Part shown: positions 36,901 through 44,670 of the stretch, one piece after another | Numbering within the stretch: the stretch's first letter is position 1 | How the letters are laid out: every line of letters starts with the position of its first letter | NCBI GenBank assembly: GCA_003245675.1 | Contig: QKCN01000036.1 | Location: 1-51,355, forward strand | Length of the DNA: 51,355 bases | Source: Bacteriovoracaceae bacterium | GTDB lineage: Bacteria > Bdellovibrionota > Bacteriovoracia > Bacteriovoracales > Bacteriovoracaceae | Direction of reading: 5' to 3' | Notes under the pieces: model-generated | What the model was told of the DNA's origin: nothing | What the model saw: the letters and a program-made list of their open reading frames with translations, nothing else | Databases searched by the model: none | Made by a program: the position numbers and the translations under genes

Positions 36901-37982
36901 CTTCCGAAAAGAAAAGAGCACAACAAGATGTTCAAGAGGCGATTCGTGAACTTGGAGGTTTTGGTGGTAAATTAATTGCAGACCGCTCCCAAGAAAAATT
37001 AGACGGCTTTTGCATGGGTCCAGTTGTAATGGAAATTTCTAGGCGAGGGGCTCTAGACAATTCCTCCTATGCCTGTCGAGAGATGTTTGCCCCAGTAGTA
37101 CACATCATCCCTTATGACGGTCTAGATGAAGCTCTTGAGATATTTAATGCCACAGAATATGCTCTCACTGGTGGTATTTATTCTCAGTCTCAAGATGATA
37201 TCGATTACTGCCTTGAACGAATGGTTGCCGGCAATCTTTATGTGAACCGGCCCAACACCGGAGCGAGAGTGGCCATTGAGCCCTTTGGAGGAATGAAGAT
37301 GTCTGGCACTGGTCCCAAAGCGGGAAGCTCTAGCTACATAAAAGCTTTTCACCGTTTTGAAAATGCCCTCGTTCCTTATAGAAGCGAAGAAGGAAAAGCA
37401 ATTCTGGAAAACTTTAAGCACTGGCTCTTTAGAGACTTTTCCTCCTTCTGCCAAAAGAAACACGAAAATCATCCCGTGCCAGGACAGATTTCTCAAGACG
37501 ATTACTCTCTCATTAAGCAGCATGGTATTTTGCTCGCTCAATGTGAAAATCCTTCAGTCATTGCGGTGATTAATTTTATGACGGCCGTATCGATTGGCAC
37601 AAAAGTGAAAGTTCTTGCATCAAATGATCAAGCGTACCAAGCTTGGAAATCGATTATTCGTCTTGCCCAGTCTTGGGGATTAGGCAAACACCATCCTGTC
37701 TTGCAACAAGTTCCGAACTTTACAGGGGAAGTCTGGCAGCGCAATATGGAAAATGCAGAAGTCGAATTTATTATTTCGGATGCTCCGGCGAAGGAACTTC
37801 CTCTGATTTATCGAATATGTTTTGAGTTTAAAAATTTTAATCAGCACATGTTATCACTTTTTTGTGATATTGATTCACCTTGCCTCTACCACTGGGAAGA
37901 TTATGGCGAACAATTCATAAATAAGAGATCTCAAGCCATCAACACGATGAGGCATGGTGCTCCCCTCGAAGTGAAGTTATAG
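33942..37982 (+). CDS. putA: Bifunctional proline dehydrogenase / pyrroline-5-carboxylate dehydrogenase
   Basis: A 1346-residue PutA that oxidises proline to glutamate using FAD and NAD+. The PRODH barrel contains TVDQLGELVVSE (about 310-325) and RLVKGAYWD (about 467). The dehydrogenase domain contains SPWNFPIAIPCGMAGG, ITEMGGKNAIIV (about 907) and the nucleophile Cys942 in AGQKCSAAS. The tail from about 1180 fits the C-terminal domain of long PutA proteins. The N-terminus has no ribbon-helix-helix DNA-binding domain, so autorepression as in E. coli is not expected. The product channel between the two sites is known for PutA in general. The gene is followed after one base by proC. Confidence 0.96.
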   Translation: MDHEFLPELVVIPLGEVSRTDWSISFISDFKTLLLQKDGKLEECIRSLLEQEPFLFENNIKTIRTLNTVQFLLIVSKDEKRILLFSPEAAQEKAITEWSLRSIDSLSVEGKERLQQLDNALKLANQIPEDSLSGVIDEIIAHYKLPNIIADDKFNVQISQDVQEGVNQLVQKVSAYRSNLMEHLTNFALKLTADFALFRVHLLKFVAILPSLDHDYKGKEVKRMLLEALRRLLSDSQALRQAGRHGVEGPIPAFYQWGLQFVYWLTLPIPSSLLANIVRFKIKFMAKRFIAGTDIQTADSALQGLLQSNRFFTVDQLGELVVSEKEADYYCDKVLELVDGMAQHVSETGKKNSAGILVANVSLKVSALCSDFRPEAFDYTYNLVAPRLKKILLRGREKQVFINIDAEHYHFRDLVFKIYEKALLETPELHDYDQTGIVVQAYLRDGLKHFYDILKCAQTRKLRMPIRLVKGAYWDAETIEGDAHNFPAPQFLNKCETDINFRLIAHEMLKHGQEVQLVIASHNIHDHVWVEVVRKNFFAMAPVIEHQCLHMTYEALSTGMSQMGWPVRNYVPIGSLIMGMGYLVRRIMENSSQTGFLTMMRSHKFIKDVKGPELIYQDIKKNNNRVFDIQTKIDSAFHSCFPLRLYVDSDRHVFEKELQNFQQHSLGKSYTARFGGEEKTIYSSSNPEIIVGKIPFVQEESVLEAVKSCGEEKKIGWGQWPAFARAITFIRAANLMVIKRSSLAALVVYEAGKSLYEALADIDEAIDFLNFYAREEMRLQNQYGEKMLNRGVLAVISPWNFPIAIPCGMAGGALIAGNTVVLKSASTTPLCAQVLVDLMHEAGIPPNALIHLPGSGRDVGAPLQNHLDINGVVFTGSKKVGVQMFKNVGARISEGEHREMLPNRVITEMGGKNAIIVTGNAELDETIAGCLYSAFAHAGQKCSAASRIIVDEQIKDRFIERFKEAVLDIKVGAAFDGATYINPLISASEKKRAQQDVQEAIRELGGFGGKLIADRSQEKLDGFCMGPVVMEISRRGALDNSSYACREMFAPVVHIIPYDGLDEALEIFNATEYALTGGIYSQSQDDIDYCLERMVAGNLYVNRPNTGARVAIEPFGGMKMSGTGPKAGSSSYIKAFHRFENALVPYRSEEGKAILENFKHWLFRDFSSFCQKKHENHPVPGQISQDDYSLIKQHGILLAQCENPSVIAVINFMTAVSIGTKVKVLASNDQAYQAWKSIIRLAQSWGLGKHHPVLQQVPNFTGEVWQRNMENAEVEFIISDAPAKELPLIYRICFEFKNFNQHMLSLFCDIDSPCLYHWEDYGEQFINKRSQAINTMRHGAPLEVKL

Positions 37983-37983
37983 T

Positions 37984-38808
37984 ATGAATCGTATCACGAT
38001 TATGATCTTGGGCTGTGGAAACATGGCCCGGGCAATTAGCCTCGGAATAGATAAAAATGAAAGTCAAAACTTTCATTTTATCTTATTTAATCCAAGTTCA
38101 AACAAAGCTGAAAGCTTGGCGCAAGAATTAAAATCATCATCAGTCTGCTACAGTTTAGATGAATTGCCTGTGGCCGATATTTATTTTATCGGCTGTAAAC
38201 CTCAGCAATTTTCAAGCCTCGCATTAAATCTGAAGGATAAACTTCCCGAAAACGCCATTGCTTTTTCAATCATGGCAGCACTTGATATAACGACTATCGG
38301 AAAAAAATTGCAACATGGTCGCGTGATGCGAATTATGCCAAATACATTGGCCAGAATTTCAATGGGGATTAGTCTATTTGCTTCGTCCTCTGAGATATCG
38401 AAAAAAGAGCAAGCTGAGGTCAAAAGCTATTTTTCTTCGGCCATGGAGTTTTTAGATATTCCAGAAGAGAAATTTGATCTATTAACGCCCTTACTTGGTT
38501 CAGGTAGTGCCTTTGTTTATTGGTTATTAGAGCAGATGGAAGAGTTTGCACGAGCTGAACTAGCTGGCATTGTTGATGAGAAAACCTTGGCGAAAATTTT
38601 CAAAAAGCTTCTCTATGGCTCGGCCCTTTTGGCCATTCACTCCGAGGAGGATAACTTTTCATCTCTCATTGCCGAGATTCGCTCCAAAAAGGGGATCACT
38701 GATGCTTGTCTTATACAGCTTAATGCAGAAGGGAAAACTGCGCTATATCGGGCTGTACAACAAGGACAAAAGAGGGCCAAAGAACTAAGCCTCGAAACAG
38801 AAGGGTAA
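37984..38808 (+). CDS. proC: Pyrroline-5-carboxylate reductase
   Basis: A 274-residue NADPH-dependent reductase that makes the last step of proline synthesis. GCGNMA at about 10-15 is the nucleotide-binding turn, MPNTLARISMGI the substrate loop, and EIRSKKGITDACL the C-terminal helix where most ProC proteins have a G-T-T motif. It lies one base after putA, so both enzymes act on pyrroline-5-carboxylate from one transcript but in opposite directions. Confidence 0.9.
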   Translation: MNRITIMILGCGNMARAISLGIDKNESQNFHFILFNPSSNKAESLAQELKSSSVCYSLDELPVADIYFIGCKPQQFSSLALNLKDKLPENAIAFSIMAALDITTIGKKLQHGRVMRIMPNTLARISMGISLFASSSEISKKEQAEVKSYFSSAMEFLDIPEEKFDLLTPLLGSGSAFVYWLLEQMEEFARAELAGIVDEKTLAKIFKKLLYGSALLAIHSEEDNFSSLIAEIRSKKGITDACLIQLNAEGKTALYRAVQQGQKRAKELSLETEG

Positions 38809-38823
38809 CATTTGCCGAGGCTT
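38787..38823 (+). terminator. Possible terminator hairpin at the end of proC
   Basis: AAGCCTCG and CGAGGCTT form an eight-base perfect stem around a loop of 21 bases that includes the proC stop. There is no U-tract after it. Weak evidence for a terminator. Confidence 0.3.
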
Positions 38824-38850
38824 GATTTGAGTTCATATATTTGTTTTAAT
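38822..38850 (+). promoter_or_regulatory. Candidate sigma-70 promoter for the gene at 38894
   Basis: TTGATT at 38822-38827 and TTTAAT at 38845-38850 are separated by exactly 17 bases. The -10 matches five of six consensus positions. It lies about 43 bases before the ATG. Confidence 0.45.
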
Positions 38851-38893
38851 GATTAGTGGTGTAATAGGGCTTTGCTGAAACCAAAAGGTAATT

Positions 38894-39310
38894 ATGGATG
38901 AGCTACAAACAATTTTGACATCCTATCGCAACAAAAAGCAAAAAGATGCAACGACTATTGAGGAGCAGCATCTTGAAAAAGCCACATCCTCAGATATTCC
39001 CGACGTGTTTTTTGACCACATTCTAGTGAAGTATAAACTTACTCGCGTTGATATTATTGTTTTGATGTATCTTTATCGCCAGGTCTGGTGCAAACCCAAT
39101 CTTCATCGCCGTTATGGACTGACACCTGTTCTATCTTACAAAGTTATGACTGAAAATTTTGAAGTGAGTGTTGAAGAAATCCATGGAAGCGTTCATCGCT
39201 TAGAATCTTATGGATTTATCGAAATCATCCGCTCCGGTCAATATTTTGTACGTCGCTTTTTTATCGAAGCTCTTGATAAGAAATTTGGCCAAACATACGA
39301 CGACTTCTAA
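38894..39310 (+). CDS. Winged-helix-like protein of unknown role
   Basis: A 138-residue protein. After a charged N-terminal helix, TRVDIIVLMYLYRQVW, SYKVMTENFEVSVEEIHGSVHRLESYGFIEII and YFVRRFFIEAL match the helix-helix-helix-wing order of winged-helix proteins, with the usual RLESYGFIE turn into the wing. DNA binding is therefore likely. The family is not recognised. It stands between proC and the duplicated receiver-PilZ gene with its own promoter. Confidence 0.6.
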   Translation: MDELQTILTSYRNKKQKDATTIEEQHLEKATSSDIPDVFFDHILVKYKLTRVDIIVLMYLYRQVWCKPNLHRRYGLTPVLSYKVMTENFEVSVEEIHGSVHRLESYGFIEIIRSGQYFVRRFFIEALDKKFGQTYDDF

Positions 39311-39314
39311 TTGC

Positions 39315-39328
39315 GGTGAGTACTCACC
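39315..39328. promoter_or_regulatory. 14-bp perfect palindrome between two genes
   Basis: GGTGAGTACTCACC is fully palindromic. It begins five bases after the stop of the winged-helix-like gene and 27 bases before the -35 of the next promoter. It may be a protein-binding site or a short hairpin. No T-run follows. Confidence 0.4.
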
Positions 39329-39354
39329 ATTAACGGATCTTAACTCTACAATTC

Positions 39355-39382
39355 TTGCAATCCCCATAACATGATGTATCAT
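39355..39382 (+). promoter_or_regulatory. Candidate sigma-70 promoter for the gene at 39420
   Basis: TTGCAA at 39355-39360 and TATCAT at 39377-39382 with a 16-base spacer. The -10 matches five of six positions. The leader to the ATG is short and contains GGAGGA. Confidence 0.45.
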
Positions 39383-39419
39383 TTAATAACAGGATATCAT
39401 TTCTGGAGGATTGGTATTT

Positions 39420-41228
39420 ATGGCAAATGAAAAGCCTAAGAAAGAAGCACTTCATCTAAATGTTGTTTACATTGGAAAAGATGACAATTATGTTGCAGGT
39501 CTCAAAGAGCGCTTTAGTCGCATGTGCAGCACTGTGCCCCTTACTGTAAAAAAGATTTACCCTAAAAAGAATGAACAAGGAAAACGTGTTTTTCGTTCTC
39601 TTTTTGAAAAGCTCATTGCTCTACCTATTGATATTATCTACTTTGACTTTACAACCCATGCAGGAGAAGTGCTACAACTGGCCCGTATTATTTCGCGCAA
39701 TAATATTATGTCCAAAGTCGTTTCCGTTGGTCTTTTAGATCACTTGGCCACAGAGCAAGAGATTGTCGACAGCATTCTTTCTGGTGTCAATTTTTCCCAT
39801 ATTAAATGCGCAGAAATGCATGATGTGGTTTATGATCCAGTTGCCTTATTCAATTCTAAACTTTTACAAGAGCCTGAATACGCAAGGGCCAAAATGGCCG
39901 ATCCAATAAAAATTAAAGAATTTTGCCGAGTTAATGCCCTTAATGTCGATTACCTAACGATTGAGTACAACCGTCCTTTAGAAGAAGGAACTCTTTTCAA
40001 TATTGAAGCTCCTTGTCTTAAGAAGTTTGTTCCTTCTAATTTGGTAGAAGTTGATCGCGTTTCACAATCAAATGTGTATTACAATATGAAATACCGTATG
40101 GAGCTGGAGCTAAAATATTTAGAACGAGATCGTCTTGATGTTTCAGAGCCAGACCAAAAACGAGAAGTTGAAAGCGAGATTGCTGATATTAGACATCGCC
40201 TTTATAAATGGACACAAGAAAATGCGGCTTATAGTCGTTCAAGTAAAGGCATTAAAATTTTGGTCATTTCTAAAAATCCAGAATTTTTAACTCGTGCCAG
40301 TCGTAACCTTGAAGAGTATCCTTATTTTATTCGCTATCAACCCCTGCTCACCGATATTTCCAAAGAGCTTGATGTTATGAGACCAACGATTTTGGCCATA
40401 CAGCTTGAAACCGTAACGGAATTACCAATGGGGGAAGATGAAAATGGTAAAGAAACAACGCGAGTTGTAGAAACGCCTGATATGGCCCGTTGGAATTCTC
40501 CAATTGTGAGAGAAATTTTTAATGATGAAAATGCGTTAGGTAAAATCGTCAATGCAATTCAAGGCTTTGATGGCTATACTCCTTTTGTTTTAGCCTTTGG
40601 CTGCCGCAACTACGATTCAATCGCGTTACAACAAAAATTCGGCTATCCTAAAATTATGGGAGTGCCTTCCAATTTCAAGCTTGAAACCTTAATAATGCTT
40701 TCAGAAAATCTTGAGAAAAAATGGAGTCAGACGCCTCCGCCCAAGCAGATGACGAAGATGCGCCACAAAGAAGTGCCACTGCTTGATGTATTTTTTGATA
40801 AGAAATCTCCAGATAGTATTGCGCAAGTTGAATATCCCATTGTGATGCAGTCAATGAAAGAGCACGAAATTACATTCTCTTCACCTGCTCCTGTAGCAAT
40901 AGGCTCCGTATTTAAAGTAAGCACACCCGTTCCTTTTTTCGCAACAGTTGTGCCTCACTCTGCCGCCACAGAAAAAGAGGCAGGGAAAGAATCCTTCCGC
41001 GCCTTAATCCATGGAATTGGAGAAGAAGAGAAAAAAGAGCTCCGACGTTTTATTAATTCTGTATTTTTCCGTGAACATGATGCCAAAAAAGTGGCAGAAG
41101 TTGACGAGTTCAAAAAGAAAAACAAAGAGGCTGAAGAAGTCCTCAAAAAACAGCTGGAAGAAGAGCAAAAACTCAAGGCCAAAAAGAAAAAAGAATTGGC
41201 CAATGATGATGAAACAGAGGAAGTCTAG
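39420..41228 (+). CDS. Protein with apparently duplicated receiver-like and PilZ-like domains
   Basis: A 602-residue cytoplasmic protein. Residues about 10-145 look like a receiver fold (VVYIGKDDNYVAGLKERF, IDIIYFDF, SKVVSVGLLDH). A barrel-like part follows at about 165-240 (VDYLTIEYNRPLEEGTLFNI). A second receiver-like part starts near 280 (IKILVISKNPEFLTRAS, PTILAIQLE), and another barrel-like part at about 460-560 (HEITFSSPAPVAIGSVFKV, then SFRALIHGIGEEEKKELRRFIN). The second receiver lacks the acceptor Asp, and c-di-GMP motifs are not clear. The tail is charged coiled coil. These folds are inferred from pattern only. GGAGGA lies nine bases before the ATG at 39420; an upstream TTG is rejected. 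Confidence 0.65.
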   Translation: MANEKPKKEALHLNVVYIGKDDNYVAGLKERFSRMCSTVPLTVKKIYPKKNEQGKRVFRSLFEKLIALPIDIIYFDFTTHAGEVLQLARIISRNNIMSKVVSVGLLDHLATEQEIVDSILSGVNFSHIKCAEMHDVVYDPVALFNSKLLQEPEYARAKMADPIKIKEFCRVNALNVDYLTIEYNRPLEEGTLFNIEAPCLKKFVPSNLVEVDRVSQSNVYYNMKYRMELELKYLERDRLDVSEPDQKREVESEIADIRHRLYKWTQENAAYSRSSKGIKILVISKNPEFLTRASRNLEEYPYFIRYQPLLTDISKELDVMRPTILAIQLETVTELPMGEDENGKETTRVVETPDMARWNSPIVREIFNDENALGKIVNAIQGFDGYTPFVLAFGCRNYDSIALQQKFGYPKIMGVPSNFKLETLIMLSENLEKKWSQTPPPKQMTKMRHKEVPLLDVFFDKKSPDSIAQVEYPIVMQSMKEHEITFSSPAPVAIGSVFKVSTPVPFFATVVPHSAATEKEAGKESFRALIHGIGEEEKKELRRFINSVFFREHDAKKVAEVDEFKKKNKEAEEVLKKQLEEEQKLKAKKKKELANDDETEEV

Positions 41229-41260
41229 CTCCTATTGCCATCAAAATTTGGCAATAGGAG
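41229..41260 (+). terminator. Perfect 12-bp hairpin directly after the stop codon
   Basis: CTCCTATTGCCA and TGGCAATAGGAG form a perfect stem with an eight-base loop, starting on the base after the TAG stop at 41226-41228. There is no U-tract, so it may be a terminator that needs help or a transcript-stabilising stem. Confidence 0.6.
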
Positions 41261-41463
41261 GCATTAACTAAATTCTATTTTCACTAATCATTTCAATACA
41301 TTACTTCATTTCTTTGACAAAGATAATGTTTCCTACCTCAAATTTTCCCACTCCATATTATGATGTTCATATTCGGTTTGTTTGGTTCTTTTTGCTCAAG
41401 TATTTCGCTAAAAATACCGATGGGAGACTGAAATGTAATCCCTTTTCTCGTGGAGAGAATTTT

Positions 41464-44400
41464 ATGATGTACGTAAAAAATCTTTTGGTATTCACAGTAT
41501 GCTTTTCTCTAGCCTTCCCAGCTTGGGCCGGTGAATCATTTTTCCAAAAGATATTTATTGATCCAATGGTTGACATGGTCACATCATCAACTGAACAAGA
41601 AAAGCTTCAAGACGAGTTAGATAAAACAAATGAACAAATTAAAGAAACTCAAGAAGAAATTGTGAAAACAGAAAAAGCTCTAAAAAAAGAGTCATCACGC
41701 AAGAAAAAGGATGCAGAGGAAATTGAGGAACTTGAAAGTACACTCCTTTCTCTGAAAGAAAATCAAAATTACTATGATGCTCAGGTTATAGAGCTAAAGC
41801 GAAAAATGACTGCTCTTACCCAAAAAACAGAGCTATCAGAACTAGGTGGAGATGAAACGAGAAATGGAATAAGTGAAACAGGTGATTGTGGAAGTCTTGG
41901 AGGAGTTCAAAATCCTCTAGGGAGCGCAGAACAAATTGCTAATATCGAAAAGCAAATGACAAAAGATTTAATTATCTGCGACGATCTTTCTGAGAGTGTT
42001 CGCGGCTCTGATAAAAAATTAAATTCAACAGGTAGTGAACTTGGTAGCTACTTTCTCACTTGTGGAGCCAAATACACTGATGGTACTCCTTTTTGTCAGC
42101 AGAAAGTTTTTACTAAGCTAGAGGATAGAAAAGATATCTTGCTAAAGATTCTCAAGGAGAAACTGGCAAAAGAGTATAAGGAGAAGTTAGAAAGAAAAGT
42201 TCAAGATCTTCTCGCGCTAGAGCTCCAACAGGCGTCAATCTGGAGTGAGCTAGGATTTACAAATGCAGAAAAAAGCGCCAGTTGCAGTGGTTCCATTACT
42301 CAGGGCTATAGTGATCTGTGCGCAACGAAAGCTGGAAAAGTGGGAAAAATCCCTGGATATATGATTCCCAAAGAAGCAAGAGGTTCAGACAAGGATTTTA
42401 CCTCTTATATTGGTCCTCTAGGACAAAAAATGAACATTACCAGCGAAAAAGCTCCATGCCTTTCTCCTGCTGATATCGCAAGAGGCTCCGCATCCTTGGA
42501 AATTTTGCAAAAAGGATTACTTTGTTCGGACGAACAAAAACTTTTCCGCTCAACGGGAAAAACAGGCCTTTTAGGTTCCATTACTGGTCAAGCCCCATCA
42601 GAAAGCTCTTTGGGTGGTGAGCTTTTTGATCTTTTTTCACCCTTTGTCCCAGCAGAAGAAGCAACTGAAAGAAGTCAAAAATATTGGGCAAAACTACAAG
42701 AAGATGTTCCTCTATTTTCATATCTAAGTCCTGATAATAACCAAGGTGATTCTGATGCCTTTTATGCATTGTATAGCGCGCTCTGCACAGAGTCTGTTGC
42801 TGGGGCTAATTATGAAAGCCTTAATTGCGGAGATGCTCCCGATTACACCAAGTGCCTCGTCAATAAGAGCTTAACTCGTGTAAAAGAAACTCTTGTTCAA
42901 GATTGTCGTAGAACTGGCCAAATGATGGCAGCCTTGTATTGTCCAGAAAAAGAGACAAATGACCTTATTACGGCCCCAGGCTTGTGGGATTCTAATGAAA
43001 TGTCTGAAATGATATTTGATATCTTAAATACCCCCGGTGAAGAGCGTGATGAATTTTTAAAGATATTACCAGAAGGAGAGCAGTCAATTAATGATTTTGT
43101 TGATGCAGTTCCTTGTCTTGTTGCTGGTGAAAAAATGCAGGAAGGGAAAGAACAAGATATTAATAAGTTTCTTGTTTTCCATTCTGATTCGGGAACAAAT
43201 TTAGATTTAAAAAAGATAAAAGAAAATGCAGCTAAGCCTTCTGCTTTTGATGTAGATGATCCAACAAGTCTTATTAGCATTGCCCATGTCGCAACTCGCA
43301 AGGAATGCCCTCAAGAACCATCGAAGAGAAAAGCCTTTGCCACAGGGGCGGCCCTTGTGCATATCCATAACAACTTTTCTCTGATTGGTGGAAATTGCAA
43401 GGAAGCACCGATTATCTGTAATAAAAATAGCCCTAATATTCCAGTCATTCACTCTGTCAACGAAATTGGCAATTATAACGGAGACGAATGGGATCTTGAT
43501 GAAGAGCTGGACCTTGGAAATTCAGTCGTTCCTGTCAAAAGAGTTATTGCCCCAGAGGTGACTGTAACTGCGACAGCAACAGAGATTGCCCCTAAGACAG
43601 ATAACCAAACAGTCGCAAGCACTAATATTGCGTCAACAGATGCCGATGCCGCAGGAAATTCCTATTACGATCCCAATGCGTACGATCCAAGTGCCTATAA
43701 TGCGAGCTATAACCAACGTTATCAAAAAACAAAAGAAGACTTAGATGTTGCTCAAGCTGAGCAAAAGGAAAACATTAAAGCAGTTAGTGCAAGCACAGGT
43801 ATCTCTAGTGATGACCTAACTCAGTCTAAACTCGATCAACTTCTGTCCAAAATCCAAGATAAAGAAGATGATGAAAAAACTAAAGATGATGAAAAAACAG
43901 AAGAACTTCTCAGCCAGATTAAAGAACAACAAAAGATGATTGATAGCCTAAGCGGTAAATTGACGAAGTTAGAAGAAGAAAAAGGAAAACCTGCAGCAGG
44001 AGATATTTCTCTTGGAAATGCAAAAGATGCTGCGACTAAAGATAGTGAAACCTCTGGAGCGGCACTATCTGTCTCATCATCATCCGCCCAAGATGGTGAT
44101 GAAAAGGCTGCACCAATCGCTTCTCCAACAATTTCAGCTAAAGATGCTTATAGTGACAACAGCGCCTTTAAAGATAAAGCGAGAGAGGCGCGCGAAGAAA
44201 ATTATACAGAAGCCCTTAGAGATAATCAAAAGAAAGGGGCTGCGGCTTCCTCGGGTGCAGAAAGTGGTGCGGCCGGAACAGCAGCGTCAATGGCCGCTGC
44301 TGCAGAGCTAGGGGCCCAGAAGGCTTTTGCTACTTCCAATGTTGATATCTACTTAACTGCCTCTGACTTCTCTAATCCAGAAGTGCTTAAATCAAAAATT

Positions 44401-44670
44401 GATAAAGCTCCAGGGCATCTTGGTAAAATGGTTGTGATGACCCAAGAGCAAGGGAAAAACGTTTATAAGCTCATTTCTTATAAAGTGGCAGAAGATGGAA
44501 GTATTGAAATTCTAACAGAAGATCAAACTGTTGTTGAAGATATAAAATCAATATCACAAGTGAAAACTAAAGTGAAAGAGGCTGCCAAAGTAGAAGAGGA
44601 TAAAAAATCCACTGATAAAGAAAGAAGTGTTTTCTATGAAAGAATGCTTGAAGCTGGCGGAGGTCTTTAA
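41464..44670 (+). CDS. Large secreted protein with coiled-coil and acidic low-complexity regions
   Basis: A 1068-residue protein with a clear signal peptide (MMYVKNLLVFTVCF, cut after PAWAG). Residues about 40-125 form a long coiled coil (QDELDKTNEQIKETQEEIVK). The middle (about 130-670) has many cysteines and no known motif. The later part has YDPNAYDPSAYNASYN and a Lys/Asp/Glu-rich coil with an 18-base direct repeat at 43867-43898. An Ala/Ser/Gly-rich stretch precedes a last small domain of about 100 residues. Two in-frame ATG codons at 41464 and 41467 follow GGAGAG. A longer upstream frame is rejected because the signal peptide and ribosome site lie here. The last four bases overlap the convergent methyltransferase. 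Confidence 0.75.
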   Translation: MMYVKNLLVFTVCFSLAFPAWAGESFFQKIFIDPMVDMVTSSTEQEKLQDELDKTNEQIKETQEEIVKTEKALKKESSRKKKDAEEIEELESTLLSLKENQNYYDAQVIELKRKMTALTQKTELSELGGDETRNGISETGDCGSLGGVQNPLGSAEQIANIEKQMTKDLIICDDLSESVRGSDKKLNSTGSELGSYFLTCGAKYTDGTPFCQQKVFTKLEDRKDILLKILKEKLAKEYKEKLERKVQDLLALELQQASIWSELGFTNAEKSASCSGSITQGYSDLCATKAGKVGKIPGYMIPKEARGSDKDFTSYIGPLGQKMNITSEKAPCLSPADIARGSASLEILQKGLLCSDEQKLFRSTGKTGLLGSITGQAPSESSLGGELFDLFSPFVPAEEATERSQKYWAKLQEDVPLFSYLSPDNNQGDSDAFYALYSALCTESVAGANYESLNCGDAPDYTKCLVNKSLTRVKETLVQDCRRTGQMMAALYCPEKETNDLITAPGLWDSNEMSEMIFDILNTPGEERDEFLKILPEGEQSINDFVDAVPCLVAGEKMQEGKEQDINKFLVFHSDSGTNLDLKKIKENAAKPSAFDVDDPTSLISIAHVATRKECPQEPSKRKAFATGAALVHIHNNFSLIGGNCKEAPIICNKNSPNIPVIHSVNEIGNYNGDEWDLDEELDLGNSVVPVKRVIAPEVTVTATATEIAPKTDNQTVASTNIASTDADAAGNSYYDPNAYDPSAYNASYNQRYQKTKEDLDVAQAEQKENIKAVSASTGISSDDLTQSKLDQLLSKIQDKEDDEKTKDDEKTEELLSQIKEQQKMIDSLSGKLTKLEEEKGKPAAGDISLGNAKDAATKDSETSGAALSVSSSSAQDGDEKAAPIASPTISAKDAYSDNSAFKDKAREAREENYTEALRDNQKKGAAASSGAESGAAGTAASMAAAAELGAQKAFATSNVDIYLTASDFSNPEVLKSKIDKAPGHLGKMVVMTQEQGKNVYKLISYKVAEDGSIEILTEDQTVVEDIKSISQVKTKVKEAAKVEEDKKSTDKERSVFYERMLEAGGGL
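43867..43898 (+). repeat. Short direct repeat within the secreted protein gene
   Basis: The 14-mer GATGATGAAAAAAC occurs twice with a period of 18 bases (43867 and 43885). It encodes the repeated acidic DDEKT segment. Likely a slippage or duplication product within a low-complexity region. Confidence 0.7.

Noticed and set aside
41313..41360. TTGACA near 41314 as a promoter
   Set aside because: No -10 element is found at 16-18 bases, so the match is probably chance.
41314..41463. Longer start for the large secreted protein
   Set aside because: The signal peptide begins at 41464 with GGAGAG ahead of it; the upstream residues look like untranslated leader.
41370..41463. c-di-GMP riboswitch in the leader of the large secreted protein gene
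   Set aside because: The conserved GEMM core sequences could not be found.
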